NCBI RefSeq assembly: GCF_009831765.1
Contig: NZ_WSSB01000014.1
Coordinates: 1-64,000 of the forward strand
Source: Craterilacuibacter sinensis
GTDB taxonomy: Bacteria > Pseudomonadota > Gammaproteobacteria > Burkholderiales > Chromobacteriaceae
Direction: 5' to 3'
Length of the DNA: 64,000 nt
Position numbers and translations under genes: made by a program. The notes under the pieces were generated by a model that was not told the origin of the DNA, did not search any database, and saw only the letters and a list, made by a program, of their open reading frames with translations. This document shows, one piece after another, positions 26,122 to 34,185 of the stretch. Numbering within the stretch: the stretch's first letter is position 1; every line of letters begins with the position of its first letter.

Positions 26122-28671
26122 TCAATCCTTGTCAGTGAGGCGGCTGCGGCTGCGTGCAGCCTGCTGGCGCTGGATGCGTTCAACTTCCCTGGCAACCAGC
26201 ATGGCCAGCTGCTGCTCGCTCATGCCTGGTGCCGGGTTGACTGTAATCTGGATAGGTTGGGCAGCGCTGGCTGCAACCGGCGCACGCATTGCGCTGATGG
26301 GTGGTCGCGTATCCATGGTGACCGCGCCAGCCAGTCCGCTGGCCGCACCAATGGCGATGCCGGCGCCGGCCGACGTCAGCTTCTTGGCCACGTTCATCAC
26401 CGCGCCGAGCGGGCCGCCCTGACCCCCAGTGATACCTTGCTGCAGCCCTTCCATGGTGAATCCGCCCAGCTCGGCAAAGACGCGGCTCGGGCTGTGGATA
26501 CCCAGCTTCTGTTTGAACCAGCCAATGGTGGATTCGCCGGCTCCGGTAATCGCTGCCTTGACCGCACCTAGCCCCGTGGTAATGCCATTTACCAGCCCCT
26601 GCATAATCTGGCTGCCCAGAGTCATGAAACGGCCTGGCAAGGCGAGAAACCAGTTGAATGCACCGCTCGCATTGGTCTTGATCCATTCCCATCCACTGGC
26701 GAAGGCCTGTTTGATTGCACCCCACAACGCAGCGAACTTCGGGCCGAGGGTGTCCCAGTTGCGCCAGATCAGATAGGCACCGATGGCGATGGCGGTGATA
26801 ACGAGCCCGATCGGATTGAGCAGGAACAGGCGACCGACAAAGGCAATGACACGGCCAACCATACCAAGGGATGCACCCAGCTTGCCCATGATGCCGATGC
26901 CACTGGTGAGTTGGATACCGAACATGGTCATGGCGAATCGGGCGGCCAAGAAAGGCCCGATGATGCCGGCAACTGCCAGCATGACACCGCCCGCTGCCAC
27001 CATTACTGCTGCCAATACTGCCGCGATTTTGACCAGCGTCGCAGTCAACTCCGGATTGGCCTTGGTCCATTCTGCGACAGACTTCAGTACGTTACCTGTG
27101 GTCTCCATCACCTCCATCAGCGGCTGGCGCAGCGTGCTTCCCAGCTCGCTGGACTGGTTGAACAGCTTGTTCTGGGTCATCTGCCATTGCGCGGATAGCG
27201 TGTCGTTCTTGGCATCGCCCTCGCGCCCCATGCTGCCCTTTGCTTTGGCCTCGTTCACCAGAGCCAGCTGCTTACGGTACTCGGCAAGGTTGTCGGCCAG
27301 CTTGGCAGCGTCATCGCCATATTCCTTGCCGAACAGATCTACCATCACCCCCATGCGCGTGGCTTCCGGCAGCTTCTTCACCGCCTCCATCACATTGAGG
27401 ATGGTGCCGGTGCTGTCCTTGGCCATGTCGGCCTGCACCTGCTTGGCGTTAAGCCCCAGCTCTTTCAAACCGGCCTGAAAGCGCTTGGGCTGTTTCTCTG
27501 CGATGGCCAGTTCTCGCACCATGGCCTTGGTGGCCGTAGCGGCGACTTCAGCCGAGGCACCCAGCGACAGAAATGTACTCCCCAGGGCGGCCGCTTCCTT
27601 GAAGTTCATGTTGCCGGTGCTACCGGCAATACGCTGCATCACGTTGATGATGTCGGCGCCCTTGGACTGGGCGTTGTCGTCCAGGTAGTTAATGACGTCG
27701 CCCAGCTGCTCGATGTTCTTGATCGGGATCTTGTAGGTGTTGGCGATCTTGCCCAGGTCTTCGCTGATCTGGTCGGCCGGCAGGTCAAACGCCGTGCTGG
27801 CCAGCGCGGCGGTCTTGGCGAAGGCGAGCAGATCCGCCTTACCCTTGATACCCATCCGGGCGCCCCCTTCCACCAGCGCCGCGATCTCGGTGGTGGCCAT
27901 CGGGATCTTTTCGGCCATCGCCTTGATGGCGTCGCCCATCTGGTAATAAGTGGCGGTGAGCTTGCCGTTGGCGTCGCGTGCGCCTTCTACCTGCCGTGCC
28001 ACGCCCAGCATGGCGTCTTCGTAGCTCGAGTAGTCGCGGACCATCTTCACGATCGGCAGACCTGCGGCGGTACCCGCTGCCATGGTGGTCGCGCCTGCTC
28101 CGGCGATGCGGTCGCGGTTTTCTAGCGACTGCTCGTAGCGGCTTCGCGCTGTGCGCTGCCGATTTTGCATGGCAGATAGCTTGGCAAGTTTGTCCTGCTG
28201 ACGTTCCATGGCGGCGTTGGCTTGGTCTATCTTGGCAGCCAGTTCTCGCTCGTGGGCACCCAGCTTGGCCGCACTGATACCGTTGGCGTCCAGCGCAGCC
28301 TTGGCGGCCTTGGCGGCGTCGATCTTCTTGCGGTTGGCCAGGGTGAGCTTTTCCACCGCGATCTCTGCGCTCTTGAGCTTGCGTGTCATGGCCTCGGTCG
28401 GTGGACCAACCGCTGCCATCTGCGCATTCATTTCCTTAAGCTTCTGACGTGCGGCCGCCAGCGTTTCTCCGGCTGCCTTGGCATCCTTTGTTAAGGTGCG
28501 AAAGGCGCTGATGCTACCCTGCGCCTGATTCAGATCCTTGAGCTTGTCCTTGGTGTCCTTGAGCTGCTTTGAGAGGCCGGACGAGCTGCCCATCACCGCC
28601 TTGATCGGACGGGTGGCCTTGTCGATCGCGGACAGGACCACTTCCAGCTTCAGGTTTCGAATGTTGCTCAC
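26122..28671 (-). CDS. T: Tape-measure protein T
   Basis: 849 residues from GTG 28671, whose GTGA overlaps the E' stop, with GGAG upstream. The resulting N-terminus MSNIRNLKLEVVLSAIDKA is typical of gpT; the frame is open 13 codons further but there overlaps E'. Coiled-coil helices occupy about 30-200, a TP901-type tape-measure core about 200-450, and a hydrophobic segment about 550-650. A C-terminal part (WIKTNASGAFNWFLALPGR, then LGIHSPSRVFAELG) is typical of tail-length proteins. Its length sets tail length. Confidence 0.9.
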   Translation of the reverse strand: MSNIRNLKLEVVLSAIDKATRPIKAVMGSSSGLSKQLKDTKDKLKDLNQAQGSISAFRTLTKDAKAAGETLAAARQKLKEMNAQMAAVGPPTEAMTRKLKSAEIAVEKLTLANRKKIDAAKAAKAALDANGISAAKLGAHERELAAKIDQANAAMERQQDKLAKLSAMQNRQRTARSRYEQSLENRDRIAGAGATTMAAGTAAGLPIVKMVRDYSSYEDAMLGVARQVEGARDANGKLTATYYQMGDAIKAMAEKIPMATTEIAALVEGGARMGIKGKADLLAFAKTAALASTAFDLPADQISEDLGKIANTYKIPIKNIEQLGDVINYLDDNAQSKGADIINVMQRIAGSTGNMNFKEAAALGSTFLSLGASAEVAATATKAMVRELAIAEKQPKRFQAGLKELGLNAKQVQADMAKDSTGTILNVMEAVKKLPEATRMGVMVDLFGKEYGDDAAKLADNLAEYRKQLALVNEAKAKGSMGREGDAKNDTLSAQWQMTQNKLFNQSSELGSTLRQPLMEVMETTGNVLKSVAEWTKANPELTATLVKIAAVLAAVMVAAGGVMLAVAGIIGPFLAARFAMTMFGIQLTSGIGIMGKLGASLGMVGRVIAFVGRLFLLNPIGLVITAIAIGAYLIWRNWDTLGPKFAALWGAIKQAFASGWEWIKTNASGAFNWFLALPGRFMTLGSQIMQGLVNGITTGLGAVKAAITGAGESTIGWFKQKLGIHSPSRVFAELGGFTMEGLQQGITGGQGGPLGAVMNVAKKLTSAGAGIAIGAASGLAGAVTMDTRPPISAMRAPVAASAAQPIQITVNPAPGMSEQQLAMLVAREVERIQRQQAARSRSRLTDKD

Positions 28672-29089
28672 TCGTCGGCTCCGCTTCGTTGCCTGGCGCG
28701 CTCGCGCCATTCCATTAGTTCAGTCAGGGAAAAGGCGTCCATCGCCGCCGGCGGCCAGTGGAACACCGTGGCGATGTCAGCCATCGGGTCTTCTACTCGG
28801 GCTGGAAGTCCGCCGGCTTCATGCGACTCGGCAACAAAAAACCGGATACCTCGGTACCCATCTGCAGCATGTCGGCCGGGTCCATCTTGGACACCTCGCT
28901 CTCGGTCAGCCCCGGCAACGTGATGCGCGGCAGTACCTTGGTCAGCGCGACCACATCCATCTGCAGTAGGTCGGTGAGATTGCAGCCGCGCAGCTCGCCG
29001 GAAGCCGGCTTGCGCACTTCCACGGCGGTGATGGTGTCGTCACCGCGCTTGATCGGGGTGTCGAGGGTGATGGTCTTGGTGGTTTGCAT
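28668..29089 (-). CDS. E: Tail assembly chaperones E and E' (E alone 28793-29089; E+E' by -1 frameshift)
   Basis: E is 98 residues (28793-29089). Within it, codons GGT TTT TTG form the slippery heptamer T_TTT_TTG at 28841-28835. A -1 shift there continues in an open frame to TGA at 28668. The extension contains MADIATVFHWPPAAMDAFSL and MEWRERARQRSG, the E' domain of P2-like phages. The shifted product is 140 residues (85 from E, 55 from E'). P2 uses the same slippery sequence for E/E'. These chaperones coat the tape measure and are not part of the virion. Confidence 0.92.
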
Positions 29090-29115
29090 GAGGGAATCCT
29101 TAATCGTTCAGAGCG

Positions 29116-29136
29116 CTGCCGGCACGCGGCCGGCAG
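29116..29136 (-). other. Stem-loop between FII and E
   Basis: A perfect 8-base stem CTGCCGGC/GCCGGCAG with a 5-base loop lies just after the FII stop, without a T-tract. It may set the FII to E expression ratio by partial termination or mRNA protection. Confidence 0.4.
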
Positions 29137-29144
29137 CAATGTGG

Positions 29145-29654
29145 TTACAAGCCGATGTTCTTGCGGTGGGCGGCGAGGCGGTCAACGCCCATGACGATGA
29201 AGATCTTGTGAACCACGTCGATCTCCAGCCAGACCTCGCCGTTGACGGTCTGCTTGTAGTAGGTCAGATCGGACTTGACCTTCCAGTTACCGTTCTCGCC
29301 GGCCTTGGCGTCGCCCTGGTCGAACTCGTTGTGGCGGCCGCGTACGGTAATCTCGACCGCTTGATCTGTGCCGCTACCTTCTTCGCTGTAGCTACCCATG
29401 AAGCGAAGCAAGCTGGCATCGTGCTTTTCAGCACCGAAGCCGGCGACGATTTCCTTGATCGGCCCGTTGTAGGTGTGCTCGATCTCGAGGGCTTCGATTG
29501 CCTTGAGCAACTTGACCGGGCCCAGCATGCCGGCCCCGGTGTACTCCTCGGTCTTCATGGCGATCTTGGGCAGCTTGAGCTCGAGCGCCTGATCAACAAA
29601 GCTGACGCCGTCCACGAATACGTTGAACATGCGCAGGGTGCGTGGGAGTGCCAT
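29145..29654 (-). CDS. FII: Major tail tube protein FII
   Basis: 169 residues (P2 FII 172). FVDGVSFVDQALELKLPKI, then YTGAGMLGPVKLLKAIEAL, and EVWLEIDVVHKIFIVMG match contractile-tail tube proteins. It polymerises as the inner tube inside the sheath. It follows FI after 45 bases that hold a GC-rich hairpin. Confidence 0.94.
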   Translation of the reverse strand: MALPRTLRMFNVFVDGVSFVDQALELKLPKIAMKTEEYTGAGMLGPVKLLKAIEALEIEHTYNGPIKEIVAGFGAEKHDASLLRFMGSYSEEGSGTDQAVEITVRGRHNEFDQGDAKAGENGNWKVKSDLTYYKQTVNGEVWLEIDVVHKIFIVMGVDRLAAHRKNIGL

Positions 29655-29699
29655 CTGGCTTCCTTTCGGTATCCCCCGCCCGAAGACGGGGGCGGGTTA

Positions 29700-30872
29700 T
29701 CAGGCGCCGACCTTGGCGGCGAATTCCACCAGGTAACGATCAGTGATGCGCTGGCGCAGCATCAGGTTTTCGAGCGGCGGTACCGGGGTGTAGTCGTAAT
29801 CGAGATACAACTTTCCGTCCTTGAGCGTGTCCGTGGTATTGATCGTCGCGTCGTACCAGCAATTGAAGCCAAGCAAATAGCCGTTGCCGACCAGCTCACG
29901 GCCCTTGGCATTGATGCCTTCGACGATGTCGCGTACCAGGGTGGGGTGCATCGGCTTGTCTACTGCCCAGAAATGCGCGTCGGCCATGGTGTCCGCCAGC
30001 ACCTGGGAGGTGCGGGTGTAGTTTTCAAAGGCAAACAGCGCATCCGCCGAGCAGGTGCGGCTGCCCCAGAAGCGGAAACCGTCGCGGCGGATCAGCGTGG
30101 TGATATCGGCAGCATTGAGAAACCCTGCATCGGTAGCAGGGTCTTGCAGATCCCAGTACACGTCGCGGCTGATGCCCTGCACACCCTCCACCGGCGCGTT
30201 CGACAGCGTCTTGTGCCAGCCAACCGTCTCGTCCAGGTAAGCACGCAGACCCAGCGCCCGGGCTACAGCACTGGCAGTGACCTCAGCGTTGGCGGTGGTA
30301 TCCCAGTTCACGAAATCAGGCCAGATAACCATGACTTCGCGCTGGCCAAAGTTCTCGCGGTAGGTGACCGCCTCTTCCTTGGTCTTGCAGTTCCAGGATG
30401 ATACATAGGCGAAGGCGCGCAGCTTCTTGGCGATGCTGGCCAGCTCGGTGGCGACCGGCAGGCTGTCGAGGCCCGGCACGCCAAGGATGCGCGGCTTGAT
30501 GCCAAAGCGGGTCTGCGCCGACAGCAGCGCTTTCATGCCGGTCATCTTCCCTTCGGCGGTGGTGGTGCCGATCAAGTTACTGGTGGTCTCGGCTTCGTCC
30601 GCGCCTTCCTTGGCGCGTACTACGATGACCATAGGCTTGGCTTGGTCGGCGATGGCATCAAGCGCGGCGGCCAGCGTGCCGGTGGTGCCAGCCTTGCCGA
30701 TGGCCGCGTTGACGTCGGTGATCAGGACGGGGGTGTCCAGCGGGAAGTAGCTGGCGTCGGCGTCCTCCGCTACCGCCACCAGGCCGATGACGGCCGTGGA
30801 GACGGTGCGGATGGTGCGGGTGCCCTCGTTGATTTCAAAGACACGGACGCCGTGGTGGTAATCGGTAGGCAT
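29700..30872 (-). CDS. FI: Major tail sheath protein FI
   Basis: 390 residues from the ATG at 30872 (AAGGAGAAAAGC before it); P2 FI is 396. An open frame of 29 more codons upstream crosses the promoter and is not coding. [17 protein letters not shown], then [13 protein letters not shown], then [13 protein letters not shown] are sheath signatures. It forms the contractile sheath. It is the first gene of the FI-FII-E-T-U-D operon under the late promoter at 30902-30959. Confidence 0.95.
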   Translation of the reverse strand: MPTDYHHGVRVFEINEGTRTIRTVSTAVIGLVAVAEDADASYFPLDTPVLITDVNAAIGKAGTTGTLAAALDAIADQAKPMVIVVRAKEGADEAETTSNLIGTTTAEGKMTGMKALLSAQTRFGIKPRILGVPGLDSLPVATELASIAKKLRAFAYVSSWNCKTKEEAVTYRENFGQREVMVIWPDFVNWDTTANAEVTASAVARALGLRAYLDETVGWHKTLSNAPVEGVQGISRDVYWDLQDPATDAGFLNAADITTLIRRDGFRFWGSRTCSADALFAFENYTRTSQVLADTMADAHFWAVDKPMHPTLVRDIVEGINAKGRELVGNGYLLGFNCWYDATINTTDTLKDGKLYLDYDYTPVPPLENLMLRQRITDRYLVEFAAKVGA

Positions 30873-30901
30873 GCTTTTCTCCTTCGTTAGGATGCATGCC
30901 G

Positions 30902-30959
30902 AGTGTGCCGCGCGCAGGCGTAAGGGTCTGCGCTGGCTTGCTGTGCCGGTAGCTGGCAC
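30902..30959 (-). promoter_or_regulatory. Late promoter PF (activator palindrome and -10)
   Basis: Palindrome GTGC-N9-GCAC at 30943-30959 (centre 30951) with CACACT as -10 at 30907-30902 on the minus strand, 44-49 bases from the centre. The same spacing occurs at PV and PP. The word CGAGTGTGCCGCGCGC (plus strand, from 30900) is shared with PV. The predicted start leaves a leader of about 24 bases with a good ribosome site for FI. Confidence 0.75.
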
Positions 30960-31001
30960 AACATTTACCGACTACGTTGATAAAAACATCAAGAGGTACA
31001 C

Positions 31002-31409
31002 ATGAATAAGCCATCCGCCACTCAACTCTACTCGATCGTTGAGTCGGTTGATGATTGCGATATGCACTTTGTTTTTCGTCGAGTTAAGAGGAAGACCAAC
31101 GATGTTGTGACGTGCGGGGTTGATCAAGCAGCGGTCGCCAGCGCACTGCTCAACATGATGCAGTCGGCCGCTCAGGCCGGTGTTGCATCGGAGGATGCAT
31201 TGGCAAAACTCACGCCACGAGAAAAGGAGTTGAGCCGGTTTCTGCAGCTCGGAGCAAGCAACAAACAACTGGCGTTGCAGCTCGGTTGCAGCGTGCGCAC
31301 GGTGCGCGCTCATATCGAGAATATGCAACGCAAGACCGGAACGGCAAATCGGCTGGCACTTGTCGCCGCGATCACCGGCATTGGCTTTTCCGCCAATATG
31401 AAATTCTGA
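31002..31409 (+). CDS. LuxR/GerE-type helix-turn-helix protein
   Basis: 135 residues. A GerE domain fills about 68-125: LTPREKELSRFLQLGASNKQ, then LGCSVRTVRAHIENMQRKTG. The N-terminal 65 residues are not a recognised ligand-binding or receiver domain. The ATG has GAGG five bases upstream. It is on the opposite strand to the late genes and starts close to the PF promoter region, so it may act on phage or host promoters. An accessory gene. Confidence 0.8.
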   Translation: MNKPSATQLYSIVESVDDCDMHFVFRRVKRKTNDVVTCGVDQAAVASALLNMMQSAAQAGVASEDALAKLTPREKELSRFLQLGASNKQLALQLGCSVRTVRAHIENMQRKTGTANRLALVAAITGIGFSANMKF

Positions 31410-31459
31410 TTTATTCAATCAAAATGCCATTACGTTGCATTTAATGAAAAACAAATAGA

Positions 31460-31714
31460 ATGTCCCATAGCAGAACCGAAACCAGATCTATCAATCCACT
31501 TATTGGTACTTCACCGGCAGACACCATCGATAATGTCTGCCTATGTCTTGAAAAGCTCGGTGTGTCGCTTTCTTCTAGCGCAGATGACAACTCCATCTAC
31601 TTCTTTTGCCGCAGTGTTTCTGCTGCCCTGAAATACGAAGCTGGCATGCTTCGTATCCCAGATACCGAACGTCTTAAAACAACCCAGCAAACGCATCCGG
31701 AGACCAGTTCGTGA
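31460..31714 (+). CDS. Small accessory protein, unknown
   Basis: 84 residues; no clear ribosome site. PADTIDNVCLCLEKLGVSLS and CRSVSAALKYEAG give a small helical protein. The last 41 bases overlap the dam stop end on the other strand. It may be cotranscribed with the LuxR-type gene 50 bases upstream. Weakly supported. Confidence 0.4.
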   Translation: MSHSRTETRSINPLIGTSPADTIDNVCLCLEKLGVSLSSSADDNSIYFFCRSVSAALKYEAGMLRIPDTERLKTTQQTHPETSS

Positions 31715-32468
31715 TCACCAGCTCGCGGCTGGTTTGTGCCTCGCCGTGGTTGTTGGACACGGCGTATTTGATGCCCAGGCTTTCCATGTTGAAGCCGTCA
31801 AAACAGGCGCGGATATCCGGGTGATCGTTGATAGACACCATCACCCTACCCTTGCAGCTACGCATAAACGCCGCCAACTCCTGGTACTGCTCGAAGCCGA
31901 AGTCGACGCCATAACCGGCGGTCTGCCAGTACGGCGGGTCGCAGTAGAAGAAGGTGTGGCTACGGTCGTAGCGGCGCATGACTTCCTGCCACGGCAGGTT
32001 CTCGACGTAGGTGCCAGACAGGCGCAAGTGGGCAGCGCTGAGGTTCTCCTCTATACGGCACAGATTGATTGCCGGGCCGGTGGTGGCAGTACCGAAGGTC
32101 TGTCCGTCCACCTTACCGCCGAAGGCATGCTGCTGCAGGTAGTAGAAACGCGCTGCGCGCTGGATATCAGTGAGGGTGGCGGGATCCGTAAGCTGCTGCC
32201 ACTTGAAGATCTGGCGGCTGCTGATGGCCCACTTGAACTGGCGGACGAACTCCTCCAGGTGGTGCTGCACCACCCGGTAGAGATTGACCAGGTCGCCGTT
32301 GATGTCGTTTAGCACCTCGGTCTGTGCCGGCATCGGCCGCAGGAAATACAACGCGGCACCGCCAGCGAATACCTCGACGTAGCACTCGTGAGGCGGGAAA
32401 AGCGGGATCAGCTTGTCAGCCAGGCGGCGCTTGCCGCCCAGCCACGGAATGATGGGACTGCTGCTCAT
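31674..32468 (-). CDS. dam: DNA adenine methylase (Dam family)
   Basis: 264 residues from the ATG at 32468. Class D12 motifs: PWLGGKRRLADKLIPLFP (AdoMet site), VEVFAGGAALYF (about 34-45), and the catalytic DPPY in YCDPPYW. It methylates adenine, with specificity not readable. It overlaps the com gene by 53 bases. In Mu, Com controls translation of mom; here the partner is a methylase. It probably protects phage DNA from restriction or affects packaging. Confidence 0.9.
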   Translation of the reverse strand: MSSSPIIPWLGGKRRLADKLIPLFPPHECYVEVFAGGAALYFLRPMPAQTEVLNDINGDLVNLYRVVQHHLEEFVRQFKWAISSRQIFKWQQLTDPATLTDIQRAARFYYLQQHAFGGKVDGQTFGTATTGPAINLCRIEENLSAAHLRLSGTYVENLPWQEVMRRYDRSHTFFYCDPPYWQTAGYGVDFGFEQYQELAAFMRSCKGRVMVSINDHPDIRACFDGFNMESLGIKYAVSNNHGEAQTSRELVITNWSPDAFAGLF

Positions 32469-32625
32469 GGTTTGCTCTTGGTGGCGACGCTCGGTGGCGT
32501 TCTGGTTCGGCACGCGTGGCGCTCAGTGAATTCAGCGTGTGGCAGCGAGGGCACTTGATCTTGATCGTGATGATCTGGCCCTCGGCCAGCTTGCGGTTGC
32601 ATTGACCGCAGCGGATGTCTTGCAT
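32416..32625 (-). CDS. com: Com-like zinc-finger translational regulator
   Basis: 69 residues. IRCGQCNRKLAEG and IKIKCPRCHTLNSL give the four-cysteine finger of Mu Com, an RNA-binding activator of mom translation. The gene overlaps the downstream dam by 53 bases in another frame, as com overlaps mom in Mu. The likely role is coupling methylase translation to Com binding. Confidence 0.85.
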   Translation of the reverse strand: MQDIRCGQCNRKLAEGQIITIKIKCPRCHTLNSLSATRAEPERHRASPPRANHEQQSHHSVAGRQAPPG

Positions 32626-32793
32626 GGTGTGAGCCTTTTCTCTGGCTTTCGGCTCACTGGTCTAGTCAGTGGGTTGGGAGAGGCTGACCGGGTGGTGGAA
32701 CACCTGGTCGGCCACTATTTCATGGCTAGGCCACTTGCGGCGTCTCCTAGCAATTTGTCATGCTACTCATTCCTCAGACAACAGGAGCGCCCA

Positions 32794-33216
32794 ATGGCCT
32801 ACTACAACGTACAAAAAATAGAAAATCAGCCGCCTAAGCAAGATGGCTGGTATGTGTTCAACTCAGAGGGTACCCAGATCAGCGGCCCATGGCCTACCAA
32901 AGGAGATGCGGAATACCACGCTAACGCCCTTGAACTGGCCAGAACAAACATCCTGCAGCTCGCAGAAAATCGGGGGTTCGAAGCAAAAGCAGGAATAGAT
33001 GGCCACTCATACTCCGGAAAACTGCTCGGCATGAACGAACAGTTCATTCTCGTTGATGCGGGCCCAGTCAGAGCGCACTACTTCCCACGAAGCGCCTTTG
33101 AAAATCGTGGATTCTTGTTTGAAATTGACAAGATAATCGAGTTTAGGCTTGCATATGGCGCTGCGATTTCGACGAGAAAGGCAGCACCAATCCGCAGCAG
33201 AGGCTTATCCCTCTAA
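32794..33216 (+). CDS. Accessory protein with possible KfrB-like domain
   Basis: 140 residues. CAGGAGCGCCCA precedes the ATG. The C-terminal part (GHSYSGKLLGMNEQFILV, then AHYFPRSAF, then GFLFEIDKIIEFRLAYG) resembles KfrB-type domains of plasmid and mobile-element proteins; this is tentative. The N-terminal 60 residues (GWYVFNSEGTQISGPWPT) look like a separate small domain. It lies alone on the plus strand between com and the tail fibre genes, and its base use is less GC-rich than its neighbours. Confidence 0.55.
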   Translation: MAYYNVQKIENQPPKQDGWYVFNSEGTQISGPWPTKGDAEYHANALELARTNILQLAENRGFEAKAGIDGHSYSGKLLGMNEQFILVDAGPVRAHYFPRSAFENRGFLFEIDKIIEFRLAYGAAISTRKAAPIRSRGLSL

Positions 33217-33482
33217 TCAGCCAGCCACGCCTTCATCAGATTCTATCGACTTCGCGCAGTGTCCGGGGTCGATCTTGTCGAGCAGGCGGCACAACAGGCA
33301 CCAGTGCCACACGCCATGCAAGACACCCTTGCCTGCACGGCTGCTGATGGTCTCATCCTCGCTACCGCCACACGCACCGCACGCTGACTTCCCGCCAGAA
33401 CGGCAAGGAATGACCAGGCTATAGCGAACAGGCCAGCAACTGCGGCAAGCGCCCACATCATCAAGCGGATCAGGCAGGCCAT
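33217..33482 (-). pseudogene. Small phage membrane protein, split by a frameshift
   Basis: From ATG 33482 (overlapping the gene G end) one frame encodes a membrane helix, LIRLMMWALAAVAGLFAIAW. The other frame, from about 33395 to the stop at 33217, encodes CGACGGSEDETISSRAGKG and CLLCRLLDKIDPGHCAKSIE. Both parts belong together in small P2-like phage proteins I recall. Near 33390-33400 they are out of frame. A mutation, a sequencing error, or a programmed shift could explain it. Confidence 0.5.
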
Positions 33483-34183
33483 TTGATCGCCTCCAGCTGC
33501 GCAGCCGCATCCGGCGCGGCAAGATCAACCGCATGGATGGCGTCTTCCAGCGCCTGGCGCTGACCAATGATCTGACCGCTGGCCACGGCATAGGCTTGTA
33601 CCTTTTCGCGTACACGTGCGGCGAGATCTGCAAGCGGCAAACCACGTGCGCTAGCGATAGCGGTCAACAGCGGAGCAGGTGCGGACGGATTGACGGCAAG
33701 CGCCTCGGCTTCGCGCGTCTGCTGTCCCCAGCTTTGCACCTCGCCATCAGGGTATGCCGCAGACAGCGTAGCTAGCCGGCCAGATGCGTTGGCGTTTACC
33801 TCGGCCGCTCGTCGCTCTTGCAACGCAATCAACAATTGCATGCGTCGCCCAGCATCGATCAGCCAGCGCGCTCCATCCCAGAGGAACTCTGGGCCTGGCG
33901 GTGCAATATCGGTGGCGGCTACATCTACAGGCGTCACGCCCGGCTCACCAATGACCAACGGTGCACCACTCGCGGTCGACCACAGGGCGACACCGCGCCA
34001 GTCGGGGACGGTAGCCCACGCGCCATCGGCAAAAACAGCCGCCTCGCGCTCGCCAATTGACGGCGGGGCGTCGAAGGTGGCGAATGCCGGTAACAGGAAT
34101 ACGCCCGGCTCGCGCGGAGACTCGTGTGCCACGCTCTCACCCAGGAGGGTGCCGTTGTCAGCGTGATAGAGGTAAATGACCAT
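33470..34183 (-). CDS. Tail fibre assembly-like protein (gene G position)
   Basis: 237 residues. It directly follows the tail fibre gene with a two-base gap. The N-terminus (VIYLYHADNGTLLGESVAHE) and the C-terminal helical region (MQLLIALQERRAAEVNANA, then DLAARVREKVQAYAVASGQI) are of the tail fibre assembly/DUF4376 type. Such proteins help trimerise or attach the fibre and usually coevolve with it. Confidence 0.7.
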   Translation of the reverse strand: MVIYLYHADNGTLLGESVAHESPREPGVFLLPAFATFDAPPSIGEREAAVFADGAWATVPDWRGVALWSTASGAPLVIGEPGVTPVDVAATDIAPPGPEFLWDGARWLIDAGRRMQLLIALQERRAAEVNANASGRLATLSAAYPDGEVQSWGQQTREAEALAVNPSAPAPLLTAIASARGLPLADLAARVREKVQAYAVASGQIIGQRQALEDAIHAVDLAAPDAAAQLEAIKWPA

Positions 34184-34185
34184 GC

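Noticed and set aside
28672-28710. Upstream start for tape measure T
   Set aside because: These codons overlap E' and are basic and unlike gpT; GTG at 28671 gives the family N-terminus and a GTGA overlap.
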